64,000 nt of DNA, from contig NZ_CAJHAD010000008.1 of assembly GCF_904846285.1 (NCBI RefSeq), positions 62,001 to 126,000 of the forward strand, read 5' to 3'. The first letter of the stretch is position 1. Every line of letters begins with the position of its first letter. The notes beneath the pieces were generated by a model. The model did not search any database. It was not told the DNA's origin and worked only from the letters and a program-made list of their open reading frames with translations. Origin of the DNA: Psychrobacter immobilis (GTDB taxonomy: Bacteria > Pseudomonadota > Gammaproteobacteria > Pseudomonadales > Moraxellaceae). The position numbers and the translations under genes are program-made. Of this stretch, positions 30,262 through 39,181 are shown piece after piece.

Positions 30262-30752
30262 AATCTAATCTCCATTGTTTTAACTTGTTAGAATAAAATT
30301 GTAGAGACGCATACCTTCGCGCCCTAAATGGTCAAAATCAATTTAACCCATTTAACATGCAGGCTATATTTAATATGCAGGCTATATTAGCAGTTATTAC
30401 TGAGGTTTTGAAAAGACTTTTGGCAGTAATGGCTGTGATACGGGTGCTTTAGTCGTAGTTAGCGACTGTAAACTTTGTATCAAAATATGTCTGCTTGGTA
30501 ATTTAGCTTTAAAATACTTACTTGTTGTTAACGTAATGCTTCTCATTAACATTATAATACTAAAGACTTTTTAGCAAGATACTCTGTTTTAATAACGAAA
30601 GATAAATACCATAAAACAGACAGCGTATGAGTAATCGACAAATTGCTTTGGGTTTATGCTTTATCCTGAATTGGTAATACTAATGAATTCATATTACCAA
30701 TAGCTAGCTTTTTGTTAATTAATCTCTAATAACCACTATTTAGGGGATAAAT

Positions 30753-30781
30753 TTGTAATTAGTGGCCAGTCATTTTATAAT
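30753..30781 (+). promoter_or_regulatory. Sigma-70-like promoter
   Basis: TTGTAA (30753-30758) and a consensus TATAAT (30776-30781) are separated by exactly 17 bp. Transcription would begin near 30788 and run toward sdhC. It fits the candidate RNA that ends at the terminator 30993-31018. Confidence 0.5.
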
Positions 30782-30886
30782 TAGAGGGATTTAACTGGCA
30801 CTAGCTTTGCGCAAATTGATCGCTCATCCTAATAAAGCCTTGGATAAGGCTTGGCTTTACTCATACTTTGTTACGATTGGACGTTC

Positions 30887-30905
30887 GGTTTATAGACTAT
30901 AAACC
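30887..30905. repeat. Perfect 19-bp palindrome
   Basis: GGTTTATAG and CTATAAACC are exact complements around a central A. It could be a DNA operator for a dimeric regulator or an RNA hairpin in the candidate transcript. Confidence 0.7.
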
Positions 30906-30992
30906 AGCTTATCGCTTGAATATTCTTGTTAACTGTTCTATTTTTAGATAGCCAACAATGAAGTTTACCTTAATAAAAAATGATAACATAGA

Positions 30993-31018
30993 GATGACAC
31001 CTTGGCGTTATCTTTTTT
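30993..31018 (+). terminator. Orphan rightward terminator upstream of sdhC
   Basis: GATGACAC and GCGTTATC pair (one G-U, one mismatch) around CTTG and are followed by seven T. No rightward gene precedes it, so it implies a non-coding transcript or an attenuator. Confidence 0.65.
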
Positions 31019-31356
31019 TGTTGATGGCAAGCAGTAAAAATAGAATAGTTAATCGATTTATCCCATACTGTGTGCTGAGTATTAAAAGCACGTAGATAGC
31101 TTGTTATTGAAAGGGATTGTCATCTCAACGAGCGAGGTTTAGCCTTCTATAAATAGGCTTTAATTAATAGACCGAAGCGACCTTTCAAATTTAGCGCAAA
31201 TTAAACGACGTCAGCTAGCCCTTCCTTACTTTATTCATCTCATGTGTTGCTCGCCGCTTTAGAATAGTTTTTTTATAAATAGTGTTTTTATAAATAGTAT
31301 TGGTATAAAGCGTTGATAGCAGATACAGGAGTATAACCGCAAAAAGGATGCCCGCT

Positions 31357-31734
31357 GTGAAAAGCAACCGACCTATTGATCTGCCCTTAAGCCAAGTGAT
31401 TAGCGTTAATCGCTCACCGATTGCGATAGCTTCAATCTTGCATCGTATCTCTGGCATTGTTTTATTTCTACTTATTCCTGTCATGCTGTGGTTATTGCAG
31501 AATTCTTTGGCGTCGCCTGAGAGTTTTGAGACCGTATTTGACAATGTTCTCGTTCGCTTTTTGGCCTGGATTTTTGTCGCTGCCATTGCCTATCACTTTG
31601 TGATGGGTATTAAGCATTTATTTGCTGATATGGGCATGAATGAGGAGCTAAAATCTGGCCGTGCCGCTTCTATGATTAGCTTTGTCATTGCAGCAATCTT
31701 AATTGTCGCGTCATTTGTATGGGTGATGTTCTAA
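31357..31734 (+). CDS. sdhC: Succinate dehydrogenase cytochrome b556 subunit
   Basis: This subunit has about 125 residues and three membrane helices (about 30-50, 68-90, 104-124). SNRPIDLPLS and IASILHRISGI are SdhC signatures (quinone-site Ser/Arg region), and the His in GIKHLFADMG is the likely haem ligand. It anchors SdhAB to the inner membrane with SdhD. I prefer GTG 31357 because AAAGG is nine bases upstream and the protein then begins MKSNRP as in Pseudomonas; ATG 31348 directly abuts that Shine-Dalgarno. It overlaps sdhD by one base (TAATG). Confidence 0.93.
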   Translation: MKSNRPIDLPLSQVISVNRSPIAIASILHRISGIVLFLLIPVMLWLLQNSLASPESFETVFDNVLVRFLAWIFVAAIAYHFVMGIKHLFADMGMNEELKSGRAASMISFVIAAILIVASFVWVMF

Positions 31735-32138
31735 TGAAAAACGATTCAGGAATCAACAGCGCTACGGGTCTAACTGGCTCAGGTTCACGCGATTGGATTG
31801 TGCAGCGTATCAGTGCTGTCATTTTAGCCGTTTACAGTGTGGTATTACTGGGCTTCTTCTTAACCCATGGTGATGTAACCTTCGTTGATTGGTCACAATT
31901 TATGACCAGTTTACCGATGCGTTTGTTCAGCTTATTGGCCGTTTTGGCATTGGCTGGTCACGCTTGGGTTGGTATGTGGACGGTATTTACTGACTATATT
32001 ACCACTGGCAAACTGGGCTCAAGCGCAGCAGGTCTACGTTTAGTACTACAGACATTAATGATTATCGCTATTTTAGTGTTTCTATTTTGGGGCATCATGA
32101 TTTTTTGGGGTAACGGCTTCGGTGTCGTTGCTGTTTAA
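31734..32138 (+). CDS. sdhD: Succinate dehydrogenase membrane anchor subunit
   Basis: This subunit of about 134 residues has three membrane helices (about 22-45, 62-84, 104-130). GSRDWIVQRISAVILAVYSVVLLGFF is the SdhD N-terminal signature, and HAWVGMWTVFTDYI holds the second haem-side His and the quinone-site Asp-Tyr. Its ATG overlaps the sdhC stop by one base, so translation is coupled. A 384-bp gap separates it from sdhA, unusually long for this operon. Confidence 0.95.
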   Translation: MKNDSGINSATGLTGSGSRDWIVQRISAVILAVYSVVLLGFFLTHGDVTFVDWSQFMTSLPMRLFSLLAVLALAGHAWVGMWTVFTDYITTGKLGSSAAGLRLVLQTLMIIAILVFLFWGIMIFWGNGFGVVAV

Positions 32139-32522
32139 TCATTAAGCAGATATCTAATCATTGGATATCAACAAATAACAACGGATGAACCTGACAACGC
32201 TATTAACCCTTATATGGTTTATAGCTGTTAGATTATTATGATTCCGTAGTCACCAAAATAGTCATAGCTAATCATAGCGTTGGGCGCACACTGAATAGAA
32301 GCATAAGTTATTGAGTAGCTCATAATGATTAGATGAATGAGTTACTAGGTGAATGTAGCTAATCAGGTGAGATGACCCAATATAACGATAGATATGCAAA
32401 TTAAGTGGTTGAAGGCTGTTTGTATCGTATTTTGATTATTGTCAGTAGCGTTACCGCACAATAAGATGCAAAACAACCTTTTTATTTACTTCTAAGCATT
32501 AACAGGCATTAGGAAAACCGTA
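32139..32522 (+). other. Long sdhD-sdhA spacer with hairpin
   Basis: This 384-bp stretch has no gene I can support. An imperfect stem (AAC-GCTAT-AACC against GGTT-ATAGC-GTT, about 32196-32229) could stabilise or process the message. No clear T tract follows it. A separate promoter for sdhAB is possible but no strong -35/-10 pair stands out. Confidence 0.45.
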
Positions 32523-34373
32523 ATGGCAACTAGACAAGATAATACTATTAGTAATATTAAAACCCTGAACTACGACGCGGTCATCGTTGGTGGCGGCGGC
32601 TCAGGTATGCGTGCTTCATTGCATTTAGCAGAAGCGGGCATGAAGGTTGCAGTCTTGACCAAAGTATTCCCAACCCGTTCGCACACGGTTGCTGCTCAAG
32701 GCGGCATTGGTGCAAGTTTGGGTAATATGAGCAATGACAACTGGCACTTTCACTTTTATGACACTGTTAAAGGGTCAGATTGGTTAGGTGACCAAGACGC
32801 CATTGAGTACATGTGCCGTGAAGCGCCAAAAGTGGTGTATGAGCTTGAGCATATGGGTATGCCGTTTGACCGTAACGAAGATGGCACGATTTATCAGCGC
32901 CCATTCGGTGGTCATACGTCAAACTATGGCGAAAAAGCCGTACAGCGTGCTTGTGCTGCTGCTGACCGTACTGGTCATGCGCTATTGCATACGTTATATC
33001 AGAAAAACCTACAGCAAGGTACTGAGTTCTTTATCGAGTGGATTGCGCTTGATTTGATCAAAGACGACGCCGGTAATATCAATGGCGTCATCGCTATTGA
33101 ACAAGAAACGGGTACGGTTGCCGTCTTCCAATCACCGATTACGGTTCTTGCAACGGGCGGCGCGGGTCGTATCTTTGCGGCATCTACTAACGCTTATATC
33201 AATACTGGTGACGGTATTGGCATGGCGGTTCGCGCAGGTATTCCATTGCAAGATATGGAATTCTGGCAGTTCCACCCAACGGGCGTTCATGGTGCCGGTG
33301 TACTATTAACCGAAGGTTGCCGCGGTGAAGGCGCTATCTTACGTAATAAAGATGGCGAAGCCTTTATGGAGCGTTACGCGCCAACGGTAAAAGACTTGGC
33401 ACCACGTGATTTAGTATCACGTTCTATGGACCAAGAAATCAAAGAAGGTCGTGGTTGTGGTCCAAATGCTGACCATATCGTGATGGATATGACGCATTTA
33501 GGTGTTGAAACCATCATGAAGCGTTTGCCATCAGTATTTGAGATTGGCAAAAACTTTGCTAACGTCGATATCACCAAAGAGCCAATTCCCGTTATCCCAA
33601 CCATTCACTATATGATGGGGGGTATTCCAACGACTATCCATGGTCAAGTGATTGTACCGGATCTAGAAGCGGGTACTGATGAAGAAGGTTTATATGCCAA
33701 AGGCAACGTTGTTAAAGGTCTTTATGCAATCGGCGAGTGTGCTTGCGTCAGTGTGCACGGTGCCAACCGTTTAGGTACCAACTCATTGCTTGATTTATTG
33801 GTCTTTGGTCGCGCAGCTGGTAAGCATATCGTTGATGAATTCCATCATGCTGACCACAATTACAAGCCATTAGACCCACGTATTCTTGATTATACGGTTG
33901 GTCGTTTAGACAAACTGCAACAATCGACTTCAGGCTATAATGCGCAAGACGTTGCTGATGAAATTCGTGCAACCATGCAAACGCATGCCAGTGTATTCCG
34001 TACGCAAGCGATGATGGACGAAGGCGTTGCAAAAATCTTAGCGCTAGGCGAGAAGATTGACCAAATTCATTTGGCTGATAAATCACAAGTCTTTAATACC
34101 GCACGTATCGAAGCTTTTGAAGTAGGCAATCTTTATGAAGTGGCAAAAGCGACGATGATTTCAGCAGCTAAGCGCCACGAAAGTCGCGGCGCGCACAGTG
34201 TTTCTGACTATGATCGCCCAGAAGATGATGAATACGCACCAAACGGCCGTAACGATAGAGAATGGATGAAGCATACCTTATGGTATTCTGAAGGTAATAA
34301 AGTTATCTATAAACCCGTTCGTAAAGTGCCATTGACCGTCGATTATATCGAGCCAAAAGTCCGCGTCTATTAA
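32523..34373 (+). CDS. sdhA: Succinate dehydrogenase flavoprotein subunit
   Basis: This 616-residue subunit oxidises succinate to fumarate. It shows the FAD dinucleotide loop VIVGGGGSGMRASLHLAEAG, the covalent-flavin His in TRSHTVAAQGGIGAS, substrate-binding QFHPTGVHGAGVL, TEGCRGEGAILRNKDG with the catalytic Arg region, and HGANRLGTNSLLDLLVFGRAAG. The end WMKHTLWYSEGNKVIYKPVRKVPLTVDYIEPKVR is typical. It works in the cytoplasm, bound to SdhB on the membrane anchor. A hairpin-rich 191-bp spacer separates it from sdhB. Confidence 0.97.
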   Translation: MATRQDNTISNIKTLNYDAVIVGGGGSGMRASLHLAEAGMKVAVLTKVFPTRSHTVAAQGGIGASLGNMSNDNWHFHFYDTVKGSDWLGDQDAIEYMCREAPKVVYELEHMGMPFDRNEDGTIYQRPFGGHTSNYGEKAVQRACAAADRTGHALLHTLYQKNLQQGTEFFIEWIALDLIKDDAGNINGVIAIEQETGTVAVFQSPITVLATGGAGRIFAASTNAYINTGDGIGMAVRAGIPLQDMEFWQFHPTGVHGAGVLLTEGCRGEGAILRNKDGEAFMERYAPTVKDLAPRDLVSRSMDQEIKEGRGCGPNADHIVMDMTHLGVETIMKRLPSVFEIGKNFANVDITKEPIPVIPTIHYMMGGIPTTIHGQVIVPDLEAGTDEEGLYAKGNVVKGLYAIGECACVSVHGANRLGTNSLLDLLVFGRAAGKHIVDEFHHADHNYKPLDPRILDYTVGRLDKLQQSTSGYNAQDVADEIRATMQTHASVFRTQAMMDEGVAKILALGEKIDQIHLADKSQVFNTARIEAFEVGNLYEVAKATMISAAKRHESRGAHSVSDYDRPEDDEYAPNGRNDREWMKHTLWYSEGNKVIYKPVRKVPLTVDYIEPKVRVY

Positions 34374-34463
34374 TTTTAGATGATGTGCGCTTGATTTTTA
34401 CGCACAGTACAAACGTTTTATCCTTTATTAATCTATTAAAAAGGTGACCGCCAGCGACAGACC

Positions 34464-34502
34464 ACTATCAGCGCTGAGATTTAAAATCGCAGCGCTGATA
34501 GT
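34464..34502 (+). repeat. 39-nt near-perfect hairpin between sdhA and sdhB
   Basis: Arms ACTATCAGCGCTGAGATTT (34464-34482) and AAATCGCAGCGCTGATAGT (34484-34502) pair with one mismatch around a single A. No adequate T tract follows, so it is more likely an mRNA stability or processing element than a terminator. Confidence 0.85.
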
Positions 34503-34564
34503 TTACAATCCTTAGATTGCATGGTTTGTCAGCCCGCCATCATCTACGTGTGGAGTTTAGCATT

Positions 34565-35275
34565 ATGAGCCGAGGTACTCGCACCATCGAAATCTATCGC
34601 TACGATCCTGATGTGGACGCAGCGCCGCGCATGCAAACCTATACGGTTGAGTTGTTAGACTCAGATCGTATGTTGCTTGACGTGTTATTACGCTTAAAAA
34701 AGGAAGATGAAACTCTGACCTTCCGTCGCTCTTGCCGCGAAGGTATTTGCGGTTCTGACGGCATGAATATTAATGGTAAAAATGGTCTTGCATGTCTGAT
34801 TAACATGAATACCTTGCCTGAAAAAGTAACGGTTCGCCCGTTACCAGGTTTGCCAGTGGTTCGTGATTTGGTCGTCGATATGAACCAATTCTACGAGCAA
34901 TACGAAAAAGTTCATCCGTTCCTAATCAATGACCAGCCAGCGCCAGCAACAGAGCGCTTGCAGTCACCTGAGCAACGTGACAAGCTTAATGGTTTGTATG
35001 AATGTATTTTATGTGCCTGCTGTTCAACCAGTTGCCCATCTTTTTGGTGGAATCCTGATAAATTCTTAGGTCCAGCAGCACTATTGAATGCCAACCGTTT
35101 CGTTTCTGACAGCCGTGACACGGACACTCGTGCGCGTTTGGCACGTTTAGACGATCCGTTCAGCTTGTTCCGTTGCCGCGGCATCATGAACTGTGTTTCA
35201 GTATGTCCAAAAGGCTTGAATCCAACCAAAGCTATTGGCCATCTACGCAATTTACTTATCGATCAAGCAGGTTAG
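34565..35275 (+). CDS. sdhB: Succinate dehydrogenase iron-sulphur subunit
   Basis: This 236-residue subunit carries all three clusters: [2Fe-2S] in SCREGICGSDG ... NGLAC, [4Fe-4S] in CILCACCSTSCPSFWW, and [3Fe-4S] with CRGIMNCVSVCPKGLNP. It passes electrons from the SdhA flavin to quinone. The start at 34565 (MSRGTRTIEIYRYDP) has GGAG about ten bases upstream; a 48-bp in-frame extension upstream is not family-like. It ends the sdh unit at a strong terminator 40 bp on. Confidence 0.96.
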   Translation: MSRGTRTIEIYRYDPDVDAAPRMQTYTVELLDSDRMLLDVLLRLKKEDETLTFRRSCREGICGSDGMNINGKNGLACLINMNTLPEKVTVRPLPGLPVVRDLVVDMNQFYEQYEKVHPFLINDQPAPATERLQSPEQRDKLNGLYECILCACCSTSCPSFWWNPDKFLGPAALLNANRFVSDSRDTDTRARLARLDDPFSLFRCRGIMNCVSVCPKGLNPTKAIGHLRNLLIDQAG

Positions 35276-35314
35276 TCTACCTTTTATCGTTAATTAGCTT
35301 TATAATAGCGCCAT

Positions 35315-35348
35315 AAAAAACACCACCTATCATTAGGTGGTGTTTTTT
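35315..35348 (+). terminator. Terminator of sdhCDAB
   Basis: CACCACCTA and TAGGTGGTG pair perfectly around TCAT, flanked by six A and six T. Confidence 0.92.
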
Positions 35349-35377
35349 ATTAAAAAAATTGAGTAGTTAGCTGCCTT

Positions 35378-35421
35378 TTAAGTAACTAGCTCTTATTTTT
35401 TAAGCAATTAGCTCTTGTTTT
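35378..35421. repeat. 22-bp imperfect tandem repeat, two copies
   Basis: TTAAGTAACTAGCTCTTATT and TTAAGCAATTAGCTCTTGTT follow each other at a 22-bp period just after the sdhB terminator. Three substitutions separate the copies. Confidence 0.7.
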
Positions 35422-36133
35422 TCTGATTAAGACGACAATATCAGCATTTTAAGCGATATTGTTGAGGAGCAGTGGCAAATCCGTCAGTGTAAGTAAGGCT
35501 CTATTAACAATACGTTGCTTGTATGTAAGAAGACATGCTATATCGCGCGTCTCCCTATATAATTGAATATGGTAATATTGTTTAGTATTGCAAAGACTTA
35601 TTGGTGTAAATCTGGTTCTTGTGAAGTAATAGATTTACAAAGATTTATTCTTCTAAAGGTAAAGTTGCGATAAATGATAATAGATATTCATTACGTAAAT
35701 ACCTAGTATTGAACAAACAAACTATGGCGCCTAGGCTAGGCATGTTACTCTATACGGCAATGTATGTTTGGCGAAATATACGCCATACTTTTACCATAGG
35801 AAGACATTTCAGTGAAAATAGCCAATTGATAGGCTAACTGAAAGAAAAGATGCTTGCTTAAAAACCTTATTATTAACAATTTGGTTATAGCTGATAGCAT
35901 TATATATAAATTAATGTTGTGAAACGATGTGATTCAGAAAACTGACCGTTCACAAATAATTAAAATACTAAGATTGGTATTGCCATCACGCTTTTTACCG
36001 TTATATAGCTTTAGCATACAATTGCGAAATAGTTTTTAATAGCAAAAAACGATGAACAACATACCTAATGTACAACGAATAACACAATAATAAGCACGAT
36101 TCCATTCATTTATCTATCAAATAGACGATTATT

Positions 36134-39019
36134 ATGAATAGTATAACTAAAGAAGCAGCGAGCGTAGATCATACCGAACTGGCCGCTGATAATGCCAGTT
36201 ACATCGAAGCCCTCTATGAGCAATATCTAGACGATCCTAGTAGCGTTGATAGCGATTGGCAAGCGTATTTTCAACAATACAAATCACCAAACGATGCCGC
36301 GCATAATGCCATTAAGGATCAGTTCTTGTTGCTTGCGCGCAATCAGACCGCTAATAAAGTCAACACTGAAACGTCTGGCGCTACTGCTGACAATTCAGGT
36401 AACTGTGCCGACCCAAAACAAATGGGCGTGCAGCAACTGATTTCAGCGTACCGTCGCCGTGGTCATCGCCGTGCTAAGCTTGATCCTTTGGATCTACATC
36501 CACGTGCAGAAGTGGAAGATTTGACCCTTGCTTATCACAATCTTTCAGAAGCTGACCTTGATACCGTATTCCCGACCAATGATTTAAATATTGGTAAGGA
36601 TGAAGCGCCGCTACGTGAAATTATCGAAATCATGGAGCGCGTATACTGCCGTTTTATCGGTACTGAATATATGCACGTGACCACCAGCACTGAAAAACGC
36701 TGGATGGAAAAATATCTCGAGAGCAATCTAGGGTATATTAAATTTGATACAGAAAAACGTTTATCTATTCTTGAGCGTTTAACCGCCGCCGAAGGCTTAG
36801 AGAAATATCTGGCTCGTAAATATACCGGCGTTAAGCGTTTCGGTTTGGAAGGCGGTGAGAGCTTTATTCCTGCTATCAATGAAATCATCCAACGTGCTGG
36901 CGGTTATGGCACCAAAGAGATGGTCATTGGTATGGCTCACCGTGGGCGTTTGAATTTATTGGTCAATATTTTGGGTAAAAACCCTGCCGATTTGTTCGAT
37001 GAGTTCGATGGTAAAGTACAGCCAGAAAAAGGCTCAGGCGACGTTAAATATCACAATGGTTTTTCATCGAACGTGATGACACCAGGTGGCGAGGCGCATC
37101 TAGCATTGGCGTTTAACCCATCGCACCTTGAGATTGTTGCACCTGTATTGCAAGGGTCGGTACGCGCGCGTCAAGTTCGTCGTAACGATCAGCCATTACA
37201 AGATAACAAAACTGGTAACTCAGTATTGCCAATCGTTATTCATGGTGATGCCGCTTTTGCCGGCCAGGGTGTGGTACAAGAAACCTTCCAGATGTCACAA
37301 ACCCGCGCTTATACCACGGGCGGTACGGTACATATCGTTATCAATAACCAAGTTGGCTTTACCACCAGCCGTCAAGAAGATGCGCGCTCGACTGAGTATT
37401 GTACTGACGTAGCAAAAATGGTTCATGCGCCGATTTTACACGTAAACGGTGATGACCCTGAGTCCGTAGTATTTGCTGCTCAGTTAGCGCTTGATTACCG
37501 TCATGAATTTGATAAAGACATTATTATTGATTTGTTCTGCTATCGCCGTAACGGTCATAATGAAGCCGATGAACCATCAGCGACTCAGCCATTGATGTAC
37601 GCGGTGATTAAAAAATTACCAACGACCCGTACTATTTATGCGCAAAAGCTAATTGAAGAAGGTCTGCTGAGTAAAGAAGATGAAACTCGCTTAGAAGATG
37701 AATACCGTGAGTCTTTAGACCGCGGCGAATATGTTGCCAACTCTTTAGTCAGTCAGCCTAACGAAGAGCTATTTGTCGATTGGAAACCTTATCTAGGTCA
37801 TGACTTGGTCGATGATTGGGATACCAGCGTCGATATCGAAGTACTAAAAGGTTATGGCCGCCGTATGGCGGAGATGCCAGAAGGCTATAAGTTACAACGT
37901 CAAGTACAAAAAGTGGTCGAACAACGCTTAGCGATGCAAACGGGTGAAGAGCCTTTAAACTGGGGTGCTGCCGAGACCTTAGCATACGCTTCACTGGTTG
38001 ATAACGATAAAGTGTTGGTACGTATTACGGGTGAAGATGTCGGTCGTGGTACCTTCTCGCATCGCCATAGTGAGCTATACAATATTGAAGATGGCAGCAT
38101 GTATGTGCCATTGGCGCATATCAGTGAGCAGCAAGCGCGCTTTGCCACTTATAACTCGTTGCTATCAGAAGAAGCAGTATTAGCATTTGAGTATGGTTAT
38201 GCGACCACAGTGCCAAATGCACTTGTCGTTTGGGAAGCGCAGTTTGGTGATTTCGTCAACGGCGCGCAAGTGGTGATTGACCAGTTCATCTCTAGTGGTG
38301 AGACCAAGTGGCAGCGCGTTTGTGGTCTAACCATGCTGTTACCACATGGATTTGAAGGTCAAGGCCCTGAGCATTCATCTGCTCGCCTTGAGCGCTTCTT
38401 GCAATTATGTGCTGAAGACAATATGCAAGTGATTACCCCAACGACGCCAGCACAGATTTATCATGCGCTACGTCGCCAAGCGGTACGTCCGATTCGTAAA
38501 CCATTAATCGTTATGTCGCCGAAGAGCTTGCTACGTCATAAATTGGCGACTTCAAACCTCGAAGAGTTAGCAAACGGTAAGTTTGAAACGGTATTGCCAG
38601 AGATGGATCAACAAAATCCGGACAACGTGACGCGTATGGTGTTATGTGGCGGTAAAGTCTATTATGACTTGCTAGAGCAGCGCCGTGCATTAGGTCTTGA
38701 CCATGTTGCTATCGTGCGTATTGAGCAGCTTTATCCATTACCAGAAAAACGTTTGATTGCTGAAATTGAAAAATATAGCAATTTAAAAGAAATCGTTTGG
38801 ACACAAGAAGAGCCGCTTAACCAAGGTGCTTGGTACTATTTAGCGCCGCATATGTTCCGCATTGTCGTGCCGCACCCAACCAAGGCGAAAGTCATGGAGC
38901 CAGTGGCGCGTCCTGCTAGTGCGGCACCAGCAACAGGTTCGGCAAAACTGCATGTCAAGCAGCAGCAAGATTTAATCGCTGGCGGTCTTGGAATTAGTGT
39001 AGATGAGCTGTCCAAGTAA
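36134..39019 (+). CDS. sucA: 2-oxoglutarate dehydrogenase E1 component
   Basis: This 961-residue thiamine-diphosphate enzyme decarboxylates 2-oxoglutarate and passes succinyl to the SucB lipoyl group. It begins with the E2-binding region (SYIEALYEQYLDDPSSVDSDWQAYF), then VIGMAHRGRLNLLVNIL, the substrate motif FNPSHLEIVAPVLQG, the ThDP motif GDAAFAGQGVVQETFQ, and LLPHGFEGQGPEHSSARLERFL in the C-terminal half. In length and order it is a typical bacterial E1o. sucB follows after 162 bp. Confidence 0.97.
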   Translation: MNSITKEAASVDHTELAADNASYIEALYEQYLDDPSSVDSDWQAYFQQYKSPNDAAHNAIKDQFLLLARNQTANKVNTETSGATADNSGNCADPKQMGVQQLISAYRRRGHRRAKLDPLDLHPRAEVEDLTLAYHNLSEADLDTVFPTNDLNIGKDEAPLREIIEIMERVYCRFIGTEYMHVTTSTEKRWMEKYLESNLGYIKFDTEKRLSILERLTAAEGLEKYLARKYTGVKRFGLEGGESFIPAINEIIQRAGGYGTKEMVIGMAHRGRLNLLVNILGKNPADLFDEFDGKVQPEKGSGDVKYHNGFSSNVMTPGGEAHLALAFNPSHLEIVAPVLQGSVRARQVRRNDQPLQDNKTGNSVLPIVIHGDAAFAGQGVVQETFQMSQTRAYTTGGTVHIVINNQVGFTTSRQEDARSTEYCTDVAKMVHAPILHVNGDDPESVVFAAQLALDYRHEFDKDIIIDLFCYRRNGHNEADEPSATQPLMYAVIKKLPTTRTIYAQKLIEEGLLSKEDETRLEDEYRESLDRGEYVANSLVSQPNEELFVDWKPYLGHDLVDDWDTSVDIEVLKGYGRRMAEMPEGYKLQRQVQKVVEQRLAMQTGEEPLNWGAAETLAYASLVDNDKVLVRITGEDVGRGTFSHRHSELYNIEDGSMYVPLAHISEQQARFATYNSLLSEEAVLAFEYGYATTVPNALVVWEAQFGDFVNGAQVVIDQFISSGETKWQRVCGLTMLLPHGFEGQGPEHSSARLERFLQLCAEDNMQVITPTTPAQIYHALRRQAVRPIRKPLIVMSPKSLLRHKLATSNLEELANGKFETVLPEMDQQNPDNVTRMVLCGGKVYYDLLEQRRALGLDHVAIVRIEQLYPLPEKRLIAEIEKYSNLKEIVWTQEEPLNQGAWYYLAPHMFRIVVPHPTKAKVMEPVARPASAAPATGSAKLHVKQQQDLIAGGLGISVDELSK

Positions 39020-39067
39020 CGACTCGTTTACTTAACAGATTATATTTATATAAGATACATGAATCAG

Positions 39068-39139
39068 GCGATGACAGTCCGTACCGCGTATTACCATTGA
39101 AGTAAGACAATTCAAAATGGTACTGACTGCTCATCACGA
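39068..39139 (+). repeat. Long imperfect hairpin between sucA and sucB
   Basis: CGATGACAGTCCGTACC (39069-39085) pairs with GGTACTGACTGCTCATCACG (39119-39138) with one bulge and one mismatch; within it ACCATTGAA faces TTCAAAATGGT. No T tract follows. It occupies about half of the 162-bp spacer. Confidence 0.7.
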
Positions 39140-39181
39140 CTTAATAATAAATAGTAATATCAATATCTAAGGAGTATATCG

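Larger units (their letters stand above)
30788..31018 (+). ncRNA. Candidate small RNA or sdhC leader
   Basis: A transcript from the promoter at 30753-30781 would be about 230 nt. It would contain hairpin AAGCCTT-GGAT-AAGGCTT (30835-30852), the 19-nt palindrome GGTTTATAG-A-CTATAAACC (30887-30905), and end at a terminator stem GATGACAC-CTTG-GCGTTATC followed by seven T. No open frame of note lies inside. It could be a trans-acting small RNA, or an untranslated leader of sdhCDAB with an attenuator. This is inferred from signals alone. Confidence 0.4.
30262..31356. other. Gene-free 1.1-kb gltA-sdhC spacer
   Basis: No protein gene is convincing on either strand. The left part should hold the leftward gltA promoter; one TATAAT lies at 30553-30558 on the plus strand without a good -35. 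The right part holds a promoter-like pair (30753-30781), two hairpins and a terminator (30993-31018), listed separately as a candidate RNA. The sdhC promoter is expected between 31019 and 31340, or the transcript starts at the upstream promoter and passes the terminator. Confidence 0.55.
35276..36133. other. sdhB-sucA spacer
   Basis: After the sdhB terminator (35315-35348) about 780 bp hold no convincing gene on either strand. A 22-bp tandem repeat lies at 35378-35421. The rest is AT-rich with a few short palindromes; the sucA promoter must be in it but I cannot single out a -35/-10 pair. sucA has a weak Shine-Dalgarno. Confidence 0.5.

Noticed and set aside
31215-31586. 123-codon minus-strand frame across the sdhC start
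   Set aside because: Antisense to sdhC with simple Lys/Thr repeats; no support.
35349-36133. Hidden gene or RNA in the sdhB-sucA spacer
   Set aside because: No frame of convincing composition, no terminator on either strand after 35348, and no promoter pair; left as leader/promoter DNA with a short tandem repeat.
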